The position numbers were made by a program, and so were the translations under genes. The notes beneath the pieces were generated by a model that was given only the letters and a program-made list of their open reading frames with translations, made no database searches and had not been told where the DNA came from. Positions 1 to 9,367 of a DNA stretch of 64,000 bases are shown here, one piece after another. The DNA comes from Pseudomonas brassicacearum (lineage in GTDB: Bacteria; Pseudomonadota; Gammaproteobacteria; Pseudomonadales; Pseudomonadaceae): the NCBI RefSeq assembly GCF_000585995.1, contig NZ_CP007410.1:4243430-4307429 (forward strand). The letters are read 5' to 3'. Position 1 is the stretch's first letter; every line of letters begins with the position of its first letter.

Positions 1-69
1 TATCATTAGGTTTGCCATCGGAAATCAACAATAGCAGACTATGACTGCTCACTTCGCGCATCGTAAGGT

Positions 70-460
70 GCTGGCGTGGCTTATGGCGAACCCTGCCCCG
101 GTGTAGCGTTCCGGTTCGAGTGCGGCAATGCGCAGTCCGACATCGTTGCCAGCCGCGAATGCTTGAGGCGCTCAGCGAGTACTCTGCCGTCTTCGACCAC
201 GATCGTCGGCCCGCCATCGAGCACACGGAAAAACCAGCGTGAGCGCTGTTTGACCAATGAGAAACCAATGTCAATGGCGTCAACGTGACAATGACCAAAA
301 CGGCGTTGGTCAACGAAAAATCATCGCCCAGCAACACCTGCTGAGCGGCCTCGCGGATCACCATCAATAACACTAGGTCGAAGGTAGTGAGTTGCGCCGG
401 GGAGCGCCTGCCGACGATCTGAACAGAATCATCAACATCAGGTAAATGGTGTGGGACGGT
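70..460 (-). pseudogene. YetF/DUF421-family membrane protein, frameshifted remnant
   Basis: Read on the minus strand, the stretch gives pieces of a YetF (DUF421) protein in more than one frame. About 450-300 has the segment around AQLTTFDLVLLMVIREAAQQ followed by LLGDDFSLTNAVLVIVTLT, and 260-120 has the DGGPTIVVEDGR-type strand of the C-terminal domain. These match the family order (TM segment, then the small beta domain), but the frame shifts between them and no start remains. A decayed gene rather than a working one. Confidence 0.55.
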
Positions 461-572
461 CAAGAGCCCACGCCATATCGAGTTCTATCGTGTGGCAAAC
501 GACGACGTGATCGAAGTCGTCCGACTCCTGCATGACGCCCTAGAAGTGCAACTGCACCTGACCAACGACTGA
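461..572 (+). pseudogene. ParE/RelE-type toxin, C-terminal fragment
   Basis: An open frame ending in TGA at 570-572 reads ...HIEFYRVANDDVIEVVRLL then HDALEVQLHLTND. This is the last beta strands of ParE-like toxins (the usual FYRV...V.I.R.LH..M/D pattern). The N-terminal two thirds and any antitoxin gene are absent, so it is only a scrap beside another scrap (YetF). Reading to its left in the same frame gives no start. Confidence 0.5.
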
Positions 573-792
573 ACACCGACCTGGCTCAAGGGGTTAACTG
601 GCCATGAACAGCGAAAGTCAGCCCCCTCTACATCTGAACCTGAGCGCCTAGCTGTCAGTCGACGGAGCAGTCAATTGAAGCGGGAGGTTCTGGGTCCGAC
701 CGGATGTTTGAGGCCCGCAACCAGAAACAAAATGCTCAACTTGCATACCACTTTCAATGCTGAGCAACCGCTTTTTAGGCATTTTTCATGAC

Positions 793-892
793 CAGGAGCC
801 TAGCGATCAGCACCCTGGCCACATCATACAGAACGGGAGCATCCCAAGACCAATTTCAGGAAAGGTACTAAGCGAAATACGAGGCTGCTTGA
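793..892 (-). pseudogene. Antisense remnant of the truncated integrase (same family as 17217-17519)
   Basis: About 100 bases align base by base with the integrase segment at 17290-17390. Shared landmarks include aatttcagg/tatttcagg and the run agcgaaatacgaggctgctt, present here at 871-890. In the integrase, on the minus strand, this region encodes the SLGTYPEIG part of the arm-binding domain. Here it lies antisense to, and immediately before, the chemoreceptor homology. It therefore marks a recombination joint and is not part of the receptor. Confidence 0.6.
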
Positions 893-2418
893 TCGCCTAC
901 ACTCATGCACTTCAACGCAGTGTGGAAAAGCCAGAGTTGGCGCGAAGCCTTTCCTCACTCAATCAGTTCATCGAGATGAAAGAGCGAGCCGGCCGGGAGC
1001 GCGCGACATTGGGGGTGGTGTTCAACCAGAACCGTGTAGATTCAGAACTGCTCTCAACCTTCAGCCGAAACCTCGGCGAATTTTCAGCTTATGCTGAGGG
1101 CTTTCGCGGCAGTGCCGATGAGGCCTACGTCCGTCAACTGGACGATAAGATGGCGGCAGCCGACGCTATGGAAGTGGCTAGGCTTCAGCGACTGATTTTC
1201 GAAACGCCTATGGGCCACTCGCTCGACGTCCCAGCCGAGTCTTGGTTTAAGCTATCGACAGCCAGAATAGACCAGATGAGTGACGTCGAAAATGCGCTCA
1301 GCCTGCACATATGCAAGTTGGCCAATCAGGCGCACGACCACGCATATTTCGTGTTATGGGTTGTCCTAGGCTCGGTAGGCGGTGCAGTGGCGGCAGTGAC
1401 CCTGCTGTCGTACTGCATCATCCGTAACATTAGGGCAGCAGTAGGCGAAGTCAATAACGTGCTGATCGCTCTTTCCGAAAGAGAACTCACCAGCCGCGCC
1501 ACTTATGAGGGGCGGGATGAGTTCGGCACAATTGCCAACAACCTAAATCGCACGGCCACCGAGCTCAGTCAAATTATTCAAGAAATTGGAACCGCGACCG
1601 CGCAAGTGGCCACTGCAGCAGAAGAGTCTTCGGCTGTCACATTTCAGACCAGCCAGAGCCTTGAACGCCAACGCCAGGGAACGGAACTGGTGGTCACGGC
1701 CATCAATGAGATGAGCGCTACGGTTCGTGATGTTGCGCAGAGCACCGGCGATGCGGCAGCCCTGTCACAACAGGTGAGCCAAAGCACCGAAAAAGGCAGA
1801 AAAGAAATCGAGGCGACCGTCCGTGTCATCCAAGACCTGTCCGAGCAAGCGGATCAAACCGCCGCCATCGTTGTCGAGCTGAAAAATGAAAGTGATTCGA
1901 TTTCCACTGTGCTAGACGTTATCCGTGGCATCGCCGAACAGACTAACCTGCTGACTCTGAACGCAGCCATCGAAGCTGCGCGGGCCGGCGACCATGGACG
2001 TGGTTTCGCGGTGGTCGCGACTGAAGTGCGTACGCTTGCTCAAAGAACCCAAGAGTCCACTGGAAACATCCAAGACATGATCACCAAACTGCAGGCTGGC
2101 TCGGATCGCGCCACCAGTTCGAAGCAGGAAACCTTGAGCAAGACGCGCACCGGTGCCTCCAATATCGAGCGCGCGGGGGAACTACTGGCGGAGATTGCCG
2201 TGGGCGTTTCGAGCATCAGCGACCGCAACATGCAGATCGCCACCGCTGCCGAGGAGCAAAGTGCCGTTGCGGAAGATATCAACCGAAATGTGATGGAAAT
2301 CAACGATGTCGCTATTCAGGTCAGCGCCGGAGCTGATCAAACAGCAGCGACTAGCCCGGAGCTAGCCAGGTTGGCAGAACACCAACAAGTCATGGTGAGT
2401 CGTTTCAAAATGACTTGA
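892..2418 (+). pseudogene. Methyl-accepting chemotaxis protein, 5'-truncated (NIT-type sensor, HAMP, MA domain)
   Basis: The frame is open from 757 to 2418, but homology to chemoreceptors begins only near 892; the codons before that come from an antisense integrase scrap. What remains is the C-terminal part of a helical NIT-like (nitrate/nitrite sensing) periplasmic domain, one membrane span (AYFVLWVVLGSVGGAVAAV), a HAMP segment, and a full methylation/signalling domain with the hairpin tip around [20 protein letters not shown] (L to T change from the usual [11 protein letters not shown]). The N-terminal membrane span is missing, and no good start with a ribosome site precedes the NIT remnant. 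It was probably a full-length receptor before the rearrangement. Its nearness to nap may be chance. Expression as a truncated cytoplasm-facing protein cannot be excluded. Confidence 0.75.
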
Positions 2419-2668
2419 TATTCTTATGTACCCAGCTCGTTGGTGAATACTGATCTTTACTATTTTCTAACTCAAGCGCAGCGATAGGACGTCGCTGCGG
2501 AACCGGGAGCAAGCTCCCTCTCCCTAGAAAATAAATAGTAGATGAAGAACAGGACTTGCCGCTGTTGGACTCATATGGGACATAGCCGCTCGTCATAAAA
2601 ACTGGACAAATAGGCCAGTTTGATTTTTCTGTCCTAGTATAAATTCAGGTTCGGCTGGAGAAGCCCCA

Positions 2669-2836
2669 ATGTCGTTGGCTGAAGAACGCAAACCTGATCG
2701 CCGCAAGGAAACCCGGCTGTTCCTCTTCCTTGTCGTGTTCCTCTTTCCGCTGCTGTCGGTCGCCATCGTCGGCGGCTACGGTTTCCTCGTCTGGTTTTTC
2801 CAGATGCTGTATGGCCCTCCTGGCCCACCCCTCTGA
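2669..2836 (+). CDS. napE: Periplasmic nitrate reductase small membrane subunit NapE
   Basis: A 55-residue protein, MSLAEERKPDRRKE followed by one strongly hydrophobic span (LFLFLVVFLFPLLSVAIVGG) and a short tail ending GPPGPPL. NapE proteins have this length and layout and lead nap operons in pseudomonads. It sits 36 bp before napD with the same orientation, so it is the first gene of the operon. Its exact function is not settled in the literature; a role at the membrane near NapC is inferred. The start is the ATG 9 bases after a GGAG-like ribosome site. Confidence 0.85.
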   Translation: MSLAEERKPDRRKETRLFLFLVVFLFPLLSVAIVGGYGFLVWFFQMLYGPPGPPL

Positions 2837-2872
2837 CCGGTGGCTTTTTCTTGAGGCTATTGGAGCCCGTTC

Positions 2873-3133
2873 ATGGACGAAACCTTGCATATCGCCAGTC
2901 TTGTCGTACTTGCCCGACCGGAGATGTTCGACGCGGTCAAGGCCAACCTGCGCCTGCTCGATGGCCTGGAACTGCATCAGGAAAGTGCCGCCGGAAAACT
3001 GGTGGTAGTGCTTGAAGCCGTGCATGAAAGCCAGATCCTGCAACGCATCGACCAGATCAACAACCTGCCCGGCGTACTCAACGCGGCGTTGATCTATCAC
3101 GAACTCCTCGAGCCCGAAGGAGACATCGAATGA
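2873..3133 (+). CDS. napD: NapA maturation chaperone NapD
   Basis: An 86-residue protein beginning [17 protein letters not shown]. It has the ferredoxin-like fold pattern of NapD: an N-terminal strand, the helix [16 protein letters not shown], then strand KLVVVLEA and helix [16 protein letters not shown]. NapD binds the twin-arginine signal of NapA in the cytoplasm and holds it until the molybdenum cofactor is in place. Its last codons overlap the napA start (ATGA), as expected for a coupled chaperone/client pair. napF, often found between napE and napD, is absent here. Confidence 0.9.
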   Translation: MDETLHIASLVVLARPEMFDAVKANLRLLDGLELHQESAAGKLVVVLEAVHESQILQRIDQINNLPGVLNAALIYHELLEPEGDIE

Positions 3134-5634
3134 GCATGACCCGCCGTGCATTCGTCAAGACCCAGGCCGCCGCCATTGCAGCCGCCGCTGCGGGCCTGCC
3201 GATCGTAACCTCTTCCAGCAACCTGGTAACCGAAGCGGATATGGTCACCCTGGACTGGAACAAGGCGCCCTGCCGGTTCTGTGGCACCGGGTGCAGCGTG
3301 ATGGTCGCGACCCGGGATAACCGGGTGGTCGCCACCCATGGCGACGTGAAGGCCGAAGTCAATCGTGGGCTCAACTGCGTGAAAGGCTATTTTCTTTCAA
3401 AGATCATGTATGGCGTTGATCGCCTGACCCAGCCGCTGTTGCGCATGAAGAACGGTCAGTACGACAAGCAGGGAGAATTCCAGCCGGTCAGTTGGGAGCA
3501 AGCCTTCGACATCATGGAGCTGAAGTTCAAGCAAGCCCTGAAAAACAAGGGGCCGGAATCGGTCGGTATGTTCGGCTCCGGACAGTGGACGGTCTGGGAA
3601 GGCTACGCCGCCAATAAACTGATGAAGGCCGGCTTTCGCACCAACAACATCGACCCCAACGCCCGCCATTGCATGGCTTCGGCGGTGATGGGGTTCATGC
3701 GCACCTTTGGCGCCGATGAACCCATGGGTTGTTATGACGACATCGAAGCCACCGATGCCTTCGTGCTCTGGGGCTCGAACATGGCCGAGATGCACCCGGT
3801 GCTCTGGAGCCGGGTCACCGATCGCCGCCTGAGCCAGCCCCATGTGAAAGTGGCGGTGCTGTCCACCTTCGAACATCGCAGTTTCGAGTTGGCCGACATC
3901 CCCATGGTGTTCAAGCCGCAAACCGACCTGCTGATTCTTAACTACATCGCCAACCACATCATTGAAAGCGGCGCGGTGAACCAGGATTTCATCAGCAAGC
4001 ACACTCGCTTTGCCCGGGGTGCCGACGACATCGGCTACGGCCTGCGTCCTGACGACCCACGGGAAACCAGCGCGAAGAATGCCGGCAAGGCCAACACCTG
4101 GACGGATATTGACTTCGAGGCGTACGCCGCCTTCGTCAAGCCTTACACGCTGGAGCGAACCGCCAGGGAGACGGGGGTTGCACCTGAGCGACTGAAAAGC
4201 CTGGCGCAGTTGTATGCCGACCCCAAGCGTAAGGTCGTGTCGTTCTGGACCATGGGGTTCAACCAGCACACGCGTGGCGTCTGGGCCAACAACCTGATCT
4301 ACAACATCCACCTGCTTACCGGCAAGATCAGTGAGCCGGGCAATAGCCCGTTCTCGTTGACTGGTCAACCGTCGGCCTGTGGCACGGCACGTGAAGTGGG
4401 GACTTTTTCCCACCGACTACCGGCCGACCTGGTGGTCACCAATCCCAAGCATCGCGCCACCGCCGAGAAAATCTGGAAGCTGCCCGCCGGCACCATCCAG
4501 GAAAAGCCCGGCTTCCACGCGGTGGAACAGAGCCGCATGCTCAAGGACGGTGTGCTCAACGTGTGCTGGACCCAGGCCAGCAACAACATGCAGGCCGGAC
4601 CGAACATCATGCAGGAAGTCCTGCCGGGTTGGCGCAACCCGGACAATTTCATGATTGTCTCCGACGTCTACCCCACCGTTTCCGCCCAGGCCGCCGACCT
4701 GATTCTGCCCAGCGCCATGTGGGTGGAGAAGGAAGGCGCCTTCGGTAACGCTGAACGACGCACGCAATTCTGGCATCAGTTGGTGACGGCACCGGGAGAC
4801 GCCCGGTCGGACCTGTGGCAGTTGATGGAATTTTCCAAGCGCTTCACCACCGATGAAACCTGGCCCGCCGAATTGCTCGCCAAGGCACCTGAGCTCAAGG
4901 GCAAGACCCTCTTCGAGGTACTGTTCAAAAATGGCCAGGTGGACCAGTTCCCCGTCGAGCAGTTGGAAGCCGGCTACAAAAACGATGAAGCCAAGGCCTT
5001 TGGGTTTTACCCGCAGAAGGGGCTATTCGAGGAGTACGCCCAATTCGGTCGCGGCCATGGACATGACCTTGCCGCGTTTGACCGTTACCACAGTGAACGG
5101 GGCCTGCGCTGGCCGGTGGTGGATGGCAAGGAAACCCGCTGGCGTTATCGCGAGGGGCTGGACCCCTATGTGGAGAAAGGCAGCGAGGTGCAGTTCTATG
5201 GCTATCCGGACAAGAAGGCGATCATTTTCGCCCTCCCCTACGAACCGCCGGCCGAGGCACCGGATGCGGACTACCCGTTCTGGCTGAGCACCGGGCGCGT
5301 TCTTGAACACTGGCACACGGGCAGCATGACCCAGCGAGTCGAAGAACTCTACAAAGCCGTGCCGGATGCGCTGGTGTACATGCATCCCGAGGATGCCAAG
5401 GCCTTGAAAGCACGGCGCGGCAGTGAAGTGAAGCTGATCAGCCGACGCGGTGAGATCCGTGCGCGCATCGAAACCCGCGGGCGCAACAAGCCGCCTCAAG
5501 GATTGGTATTTGTGCCGTTTTTCGACGCCAACAAGCTGATCAACAAGGTCACGCTCGATGCCACCGACCCGATCTCCAAGCAAACCGACTACAAAAAGTG
5601 CGCGATACGCATCGAGTTGGTCAGCGTGGCCTGA
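3130..5634 (+). CDS. napA: Periplasmic nitrate reductase catalytic subunit NapA
   Basis: An 834-residue protein, normal for NapA. It starts with a twin-arginine signal (TRRAFVKTQ, residues 4-12) followed by an Ala-rich stretch. The [4Fe-4S] site is C48-x2-C51-x3-C55-x27-C83, and the molybdenum ligand is C181 in NARHCMAS. The rest follows the bis-MGD oxidoreductase pattern to the C-terminal molydopterin dinucleotide domain ([17 protein letters not shown]). It reduces nitrate to nitrite in the periplasm using electrons from NapC and NapB. The next gene, napB, begins 11 bp after its stop. Confidence 0.97.
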   Translation: MSMTRRAFVKTQAAAIAAAAAGLPIVTSSSNLVTEADMVTLDWNKAPCRFCGTGCSVMVATRDNRVVATHGDVKAEVNRGLNCVKGYFLSKIMYGVDRLTQPLLRMKNGQYDKQGEFQPVSWEQAFDIMELKFKQALKNKGPESVGMFGSGQWTVWEGYAANKLMKAGFRTNNIDPNARHCMASAVMGFMRTFGADEPMGCYDDIEATDAFVLWGSNMAEMHPVLWSRVTDRRLSQPHVKVAVLSTFEHRSFELADIPMVFKPQTDLLILNYIANHIIESGAVNQDFISKHTRFARGADDIGYGLRPDDPRETSAKNAGKANTWTDIDFEAYAAFVKPYTLERTARETGVAPERLKSLAQLYADPKRKVVSFWTMGFNQHTRGVWANNLIYNIHLLTGKISEPGNSPFSLTGQPSACGTAREVGTFSHRLPADLVVTNPKHRATAEKIWKLPAGTIQEKPGFHAVEQSRMLKDGVLNVCWTQASNNMQAGPNIMQEVLPGWRNPDNFMIVSDVYPTVSAQAADLILPSAMWVEKEGAFGNAERRTQFWHQLVTAPGDARSDLWQLMEFSKRFTTDETWPAELLAKAPELKGKTLFEVLFKNGQVDQFPVEQLEAGYKNDEAKAFGFYPQKGLFEEYAQFGRGHGHDLAAFDRYHSERGLRWPVVDGKETRWRYREGLDPYVEKGSEVQFYGYPDKKAIIFALPYEPPAEAPDADYPFWLSTGRVLEHWHTGSMTQRVEELYKAVPDALVYMHPEDAKALKARRGSEVKLISRRGEIRARIETRGRNKPPQGLVFVPFFDANKLINKVTLDATDPISKQTDYKKCAIRIELVSVA

Positions 5635-5645
5635 GGAGAACCCTG

Positions 5646-6137
5646 ATGCTTTTTCGAATGCTGCCCTTGTTTCTGCTTGCCGCGATTGGCGTGGTGATCG
5701 CGGCTGAAATCGACTACCCGCTCGACGCGCCAGCTCCGGATGGGCGTCGCCCCGGCGGCACTCTGTCCCAGAACATGCCCGCCCCGCCCATTACCGATGA
5801 AGAAAACAAAGACCTCAAACGCGAGCGTAATTACCCGGACCAGCCGCCGACCATTCCCCACACCATCCGTGGCTATCAGGTCGACGCGAACGGCAACAAG
5901 TGCCTGTCCTGTCACAGCCGTGCCAACAGCGCACGGACCCAGGCAACGATGATCAGCATCACCCACTACATGGACCGCGATGGCCAAGCGCTGGCGGCCG
6001 TCTCACCACGTCGGTACTTCTGCAACCAGTGCCATGTACCGCAGGCGGACGTGAAGCCTTTGGTGGGAAACAATTTCGAGACAATCGACAAACTGCTGCA
6101 AGACAACGCCAACGCCAACGCCACGAAGAAACCTTGA
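5646..6137 (+). CDS. napB: Periplasmic nitrate reductase diheme cytochrome subunit NapB
   Basis: A 163-residue protein with an N-terminal signal peptide (MLFRMLPLFLLAAIGVVIAA) and two c-heme sites, CLSCH at 86-90 and CNQCH at 126-130. It has the NapB hallmarks SQNMPAPPITDEE and TIPHTIRGYQVD. NapB passes electrons to NapA. A longer frame opens upstream at 5598, but the ATG at 5646 is preceded by GAGGAGA and starts directly with the signal peptide, so it was chosen. napC follows 9 bp later. Confidence 0.95.
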   Translation: MLFRMLPLFLLAAIGVVIAAEIDYPLDAPAPDGRRPGGTLSQNMPAPPITDEENKDLKRERNYPDQPPTIPHTIRGYQVDANGNKCLSCHSRANSARTQATMISITHYMDRDGQALAAVSPRRYFCNQCHVPQADVKPLVGNNFETIDKLLQDNANANATKKP

Positions 6138-6146
6138 GGAGGCAAC

Positions 6147-6743
6147 ATGAAAGCACTGTTCGCCTTGCTCAAGGACTACTGGGGCGTCCTGCGTCGTCCG
6201 AGCCTGTATTACAGCCTGGGTTTCCTGACGCTTGGGGGCTTTATCGCCGGTATCGTTTTCTGGGGCGGCTTCAACACTGCCCTGGAGGCGACCAATACCG
6301 AGACGTTCTGCGTGTCCTGCCATGAAATGCGTGACAACGTGTTTGTCGAGCTCAAGGACACGATCCACTACACCAACCGCTCCGGCGTACGCGCCAGTTG
6401 TCCGGACTGTCACGTGCCACACGAGTGGACCCATAAGATCGCGCGCAAGATGCAGGCCTCCAAGGAGGTCTGGGGCAAGATTTTCGGCACCATCGACACC
6501 CGCGACAAATTCCTCGCCCTGCGACGTGAACTGGCCGAGCACGAATGGGCCCGACTCAAGGCCAACGACTCGCGAGAATGCCGCAATTGTCACAACTTCG
6601 AATTCATGGACTTCACCCGGCAAAGCAAGCGCGCCTCGAGCATGCACTCGACCTCACTGGCCAATGGCGAGGCAACCTGCATCGATTGCCACAAGGGCAT
6701 TGCTCATAAGCTGCCTGACATGAGTGGGGTGAAAGGTTGGTAA
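6147..6743 (+). CDS. napC: Membrane-anchored tetraheme quinol dehydrogenase NapC
   Basis: A 198-residue NapC/NirT protein with a single N-terminal anchor ([19 protein letters not shown], about 23-41). It has four c-heme motifs: CVSCH 55-59, CPDCH 85-89, CRNCH 145-149 and CIDCH 178-182. It takes electrons from quinol in the cytoplasmic membrane and hands them to NapB/NapA. A strong AGGAGG-type ribosome site (gaggaggc) precedes the ATG. It is the last gene of napEDABC; no cytochrome c maturation genes follow. Confidence 0.96.
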   Translation: MKALFALLKDYWGVLRRPSLYYSLGFLTLGGFIAGIVFWGGFNTALEATNTETFCVSCHEMRDNVFVELKDTIHYTNRSGVRASCPDCHVPHEWTHKIARKMQASKEVWGKIFGTIDTRDKFLALRRELAEHEWARLKANDSRECRNCHNFEFMDFTRQSKRASSMHSTSLANGEATCIDCHKGIAHKLPDMSGVKGW

Positions 6744-7302
6744 TCAAAGTGGTCGGGAGCCAATAGTCTTTTGTGAGAATGAATCCCCTCCATCGATATC
6801 AGTGCAAGGTGCTATTGGCAGCACGGTCACCGCCTCGATTTAAGCGATGGCGACTGAACTGTCCTGAAGGTGTCTGGACGGGGCTGACGCCACAAAGGGA
6901 AGCAAAACTAGATCCCGAGCGAAAGCAATCGCTGTTGTCTCCAGCTGTCGGTAGAAGCTGGGCGGCTGTCTCCTTTTCGATATACATCGCCCCAACAGAT
7001 CCAGCAGCTACGCTTCACTTCTCTACCCCCTTTGTCTAAATTGATTTTAGGAAAAACGGGTTAGGTTCCTCCGAATTCGAATGCACACCAAGCCTTTGTC
7101 GCCCAGCCCGACCGATGGGCAACATAGTCGATGGCGCACGCTCTCCGGAGCAACAAGCAAAAGGATTTCGAAACCTACTTCGTCTGATAGGGTCGACGGA
7201 AATAGAGGGCGATAACGCCTCAGCCAGCGAAGGGCAAACTTGCGTGTACGGAGTACGGAACGTCCAGCGAACCTTTCGATTAGCCAGTCGGGGCGTTATG
7301 TA
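6744..7302. other. Gap after napC with no recognisable gene
   Basis: About 560 bases. Several short frames are open on both strands (for example the minus frame 7036-7353), but none shows a ribosome site or a protein family I can recognise. No clear terminator follows napC. The right end runs straight into the first scrap of the RES/repeat family, so this is probably rearranged DNA. Confidence 0.4.
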
Positions 7303-7331
7303 GTGGCTGGCTAACCTGGACGGCAGAATTC
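7303..7331 (-). repeat. Short scrap of the RES toxin gene
   Basis: The run ggctaacctggacggcagaa here is identical to part of the intact RES toxin gene near 8995-9014, in the same orientation. Only about 25-30 bases are left, followed within 12 bases by the flanking repeat that begins at 7341. It looks like the stump of a deleted toxin-antitoxin copy. Confidence 0.5.
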
Positions 7332-7340
7332 CCCTCTCCG

Positions 7341-7517
7341 GCCCTCCACTCATCCCGATGCATAGATAGGCTTAAGGGAGCACGCCGTGCCGCCGGTCAG
7401 TGCAATGGCGTAGAGGCGTGAGTCTATGGGCACAAAGTTAGCATTCAGATGTGTTGCACGCGATCGCTCTCAAGCCCGGCGACGGTAGACCGACGGTGTT
7501 GGCATAACCCGATTCAG
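7341..7517. repeat. Dispersed ~150-bp repeat, copy A (with uninterrupted integrase junction)
   Basis: Begins gccctccactcatcccgatg and continues through catagatagg, gcattcagatgtgttgcacg and ggcataacccgattcagc. It matches copies at 10101 (copy B, diverged) and 14071 (copy C, very close). In copy A the repeat runs without a break into the truncated integrase, so it shows the empty site for the IS66 element that splits copy C. Confidence 0.8.
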
Positions 7518-7520
7518 CAT

Positions 7521-7740
7521 TGCTTGAACCCCATCGCACGACGGCAACATCTTCGGGTGGTGCCGCGCGCCTCTCCCAAAAGCCGAGGATCTGCAGCACA
7601 TCAACGCTAAAACGACGCTCAGGAGGTGTTTTGCAGGTTCAAAAGCTTGGCATTGCGCTCAAGGCGCCGCTGATCGCGGGGATCGATACCCTTCGCGACC
7701 AGCGCCCTGGCGATATCACGCAGAGCGCGAGCATCGCGTA
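7521..7740 (-). pseudogene. Truncated integrase remnant (arm-binding domain scrap), copy A
   Basis: On the minus strand it encodes DARALRDIARALVAKGIDPR then DQRRLERNAKLLNLQNTS and a stop. This is nearly identical to the end of the integrase at 17217-17519, and both stop after the same LL-LQ-TS residues. The N-terminal half is missing here, and the frame instead continues into unrelated sequence. The shared truncation point shows that the gene was already broken before it was duplicated. Confidence 0.75.
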
Positions 7741-7818
7741 GCGCTCGCTTATTCAACCGCCCTTTGTTTCCACCCCTTCCGCTGCTACGCTCTTGAGTCC
7801 TTGATTGGAGCCAAAACG

Positions 7819-8031
7819 ATGCCCAGCGAATATTCACTTTCTGATGTTCTTGAGCGGCTATATCAAAATCAGCTCGCCTTGGAGGCTGCGGTGATGGAAC
7901 TGACCTTGAAGGTAGAAAACCAAAGTGCAACAGATATTGGCGCCAACGTCCGAGGGGCACTTCACACGATCGGCGAGAACGCCGGACATATCAAACAGGG
8001 CTTGGCTAAGCTGAGAGCCCAGGGTCACTGA
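7819..8031 (+). CDS. Small conserved-type hypothetical protein (70 aa, coiled-coil-like)
   Basis: MPSEYSLSDVLERLYQNQLA leads into a heptad-rich segment (LEAAVMELTLKVENQ) and a second helix (ENAGHIKQGLAKLRAQ). It looks like an all-helical, probably oligomeric small protein. The composition and clean helical pattern favour a real gene, and the ATG at 7819 is preferred to an upstream TTG at 7801. I recognise no named family. It lies between repeat copy A and the toxin-antitoxin pair and may belong to the same accessory block. Function unknown. Confidence 0.55.
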   Translation: MPSEYSLSDVLERLYQNQLALEAAVMELTLKVENQSATDIGANVRGALHTIGENAGHIKQGLAKLRAQGH

Positions 8032-8162
8032 TCAGCGGACCCAACGCGCCGGCGAGCTTGGCGGTTATCCTGCACAGCATAAAGGCTGGACTCGCCGAAG
8101 TCTCAGACTTCCCGCGCGTTGCGCGGCGACATCGTTAAGATACGGGGGCTCTCAACCTTTCG

Positions 8163-8450
8163 TTATAAGAAGCGGCGCACCTTGAGAATCTTGCCCGAAG
8201 CTACCTTATGCTTGGGCTTGGCCACTCGAATAACCTTGTGCTGACCATCGCCTACTGTCTCAACGAGCATGCCATCACGGACTTCCATCACACTGAATCC
8301 GGCCGCCAGCGTATTGATATAAGCCGCATGAATTGCGCCCTTCGCCATGGCTGGAATTTTATCTTCCAGCCGGCTCACCAGTTCATCATTCAACGGTTGG
8401 TTGGCGATCATAACGAGCTCCGCATCCAAGGCCAGCACGGAGCCAGCCAT
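8163..8450 (-). CDS. Hypothetical protein (95 aa)
   Basis: From the ATG at 8450 (preceded by a CAGGGA-like ribosome site) it reads MAGSVLALDAELVMIANQPL, an acidic helical part (NDELVSRLEDKIPAMAKGAI) and a basic tail ending KVASGKILKVRRFL. The middle (FSVMEVRDGMLVETVGDGQ) looks like a strand-turn-strand. The frame is open back to 8579, but those extra residues look random. No family recognised. The basic C-terminus could bind nucleic acid, but that is a guess. It is downstream of, and in the same direction as, the RES toxin. Confidence 0.5.
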   Translation of the reverse strand: MAGSVLALDAELVMIANQPLNDELVSRLEDKIPAMAKGAIHAAYINTLAAGFSVMEVRDGMLVETVGDGQHKVIRVAKPKHKVASGKILKVRRFL

Positions 8451-8659
8451 CGTGTCCCTGCTGCGATCTGGGACAAGCACCGTTCGTTCCTGGGGATGCA
8501 CACGAGACCTATTGATCGTCGATGTTTCATCAGGCCCGTACCAAACTACCGCCAATGCCCCTGAAAAGCCCGCTGACATCAGCGTTGATCTTGAGATTGG
8601 GGAATGGCAATTCCTACCTCATAGAGCGAATTCGAGGGTCAATGTTTGGCCCTTTTGAC

Positions 8660-9367
8660 TCAGCTTTTTCCCGCGATGATAACGACCCCAACCCGCTCTG
8701 CCAGATTGAGCACCGTGTCGAACACAGTCGAGTCGCCGGTCAAGCTGCGTGATGCCCCCTGCGGATGGAGTGCGCCGTCAGGAATCCGGTCACCAAAGAG
8801 CACCACCGCACGTGCCGAATCATCTTGTCGCGACACCCAAGACAGCCCTTGCGCATCTGGACACTGACGGTGGATTGCCTCGGCCCATTTGCGCGTCGCA
8901 GGATATTGATCTTTCTCAGTGTCGATCAATTGCTTGCGTGTGATGCCCAACTTACGCAGGGGCACGCTGGACAAATCCACCACGTGCAGCGGTTGGCTAA
9001 CCTGGACGGCAGAATGCACCTGTCCATTTAGCTTGCCTTTGTCGAAGCTCTTGAAGCCAGCCGTATGGGGAACGTCGTGAAAGACAGTCTCCATCAAGGC
9101 GCACTCAACCGTCGTGCCGCCATACAAGGTAGGAATCGCCCGCCCCTGATCATCCTGGATCGGGCTGAAGCGTGCGTTGCCGTGTACACCGGGATTGAAT
9201 TGATCAGGCTGATACTTATCCTGATGCACACGATGAAGCACATCGCCTTTGGCGATCACGGTGAAAGTGACGTGCAACGTAGCCGCAGGCGCTGGTGTGA
9301 CGGACGCCGTCAAATCGGTGACAGGCGTCGCCCTACCCTCACTGGACTCGGTACGCTGCTTAGCCAT
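8660..9367 (-). CDS. RES-domain toxin of a type II toxin-antitoxin pair
   Basis: A 235-residue protein with the RES fold pattern: HRVHQDKY with the first conserved Arg, GNARFSPIQDD, TLYGGTTVECALMETVFHDV with the Tyr/Glu pair, and a C-terminal half with VDLSSV and GLSWVSRQDDSARAVVLFGDR. RES toxins consume NAD+ and stop growth until neutralised. The start ATGGCTAAG overlaps the stop of the upstream gene by 8 bases, so the two are translationally coupled. Compared with typical RES toxins (about 150-160 aa), this one carries about 30 extra N-terminal residues rich in Thr/Ala. A second, disrupted copy lies at 38776-39483 and a 3' fragment at 13728-14070. This is the only intact copy in the window. 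Confidence 0.85.
   Translation of the reverse strand: MAKQRTESSEGRATPVTDLTASVTPAPAATLHVTFTVIAKGDVLHRVHQDKYQPDQFNPGVHGNARFSPIQDDQGRAIPTLYGGTTVECALMETVFHDVPHTAGFKSFDKGKLNGQVHSAVQVSQPLHVVDLSSVPLRKLGITRKQLIDTEKDQYPATRKWAEAIHRQCPDAQGLSWVSRQDDSARAVVLFGDRIPDGALHPQGASRSLTGDSTVFDTVLNLAERVGVVIIAGKS

Noticed and set aside
757..892. Apparent N-terminus of the chemoreceptor frame
   Set aside because: These bases align with the integrase in antisense, so the residues are not receptor sequence.
2419..2668. Anaerobic regulator (ANR/FNR) box ahead of napE
   Set aside because: A ttgat half-site is present near 2620, but no matching atcaa half-site stands at the required spacing, so no claim is made.
7036..7353. 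Leftward 105-codon frame beside repeat copy A
   Set aside because: Arg/Pro/Ser-rich product with no domain pattern; it overlaps the RES scrap and the repeat and has no ribosome site.
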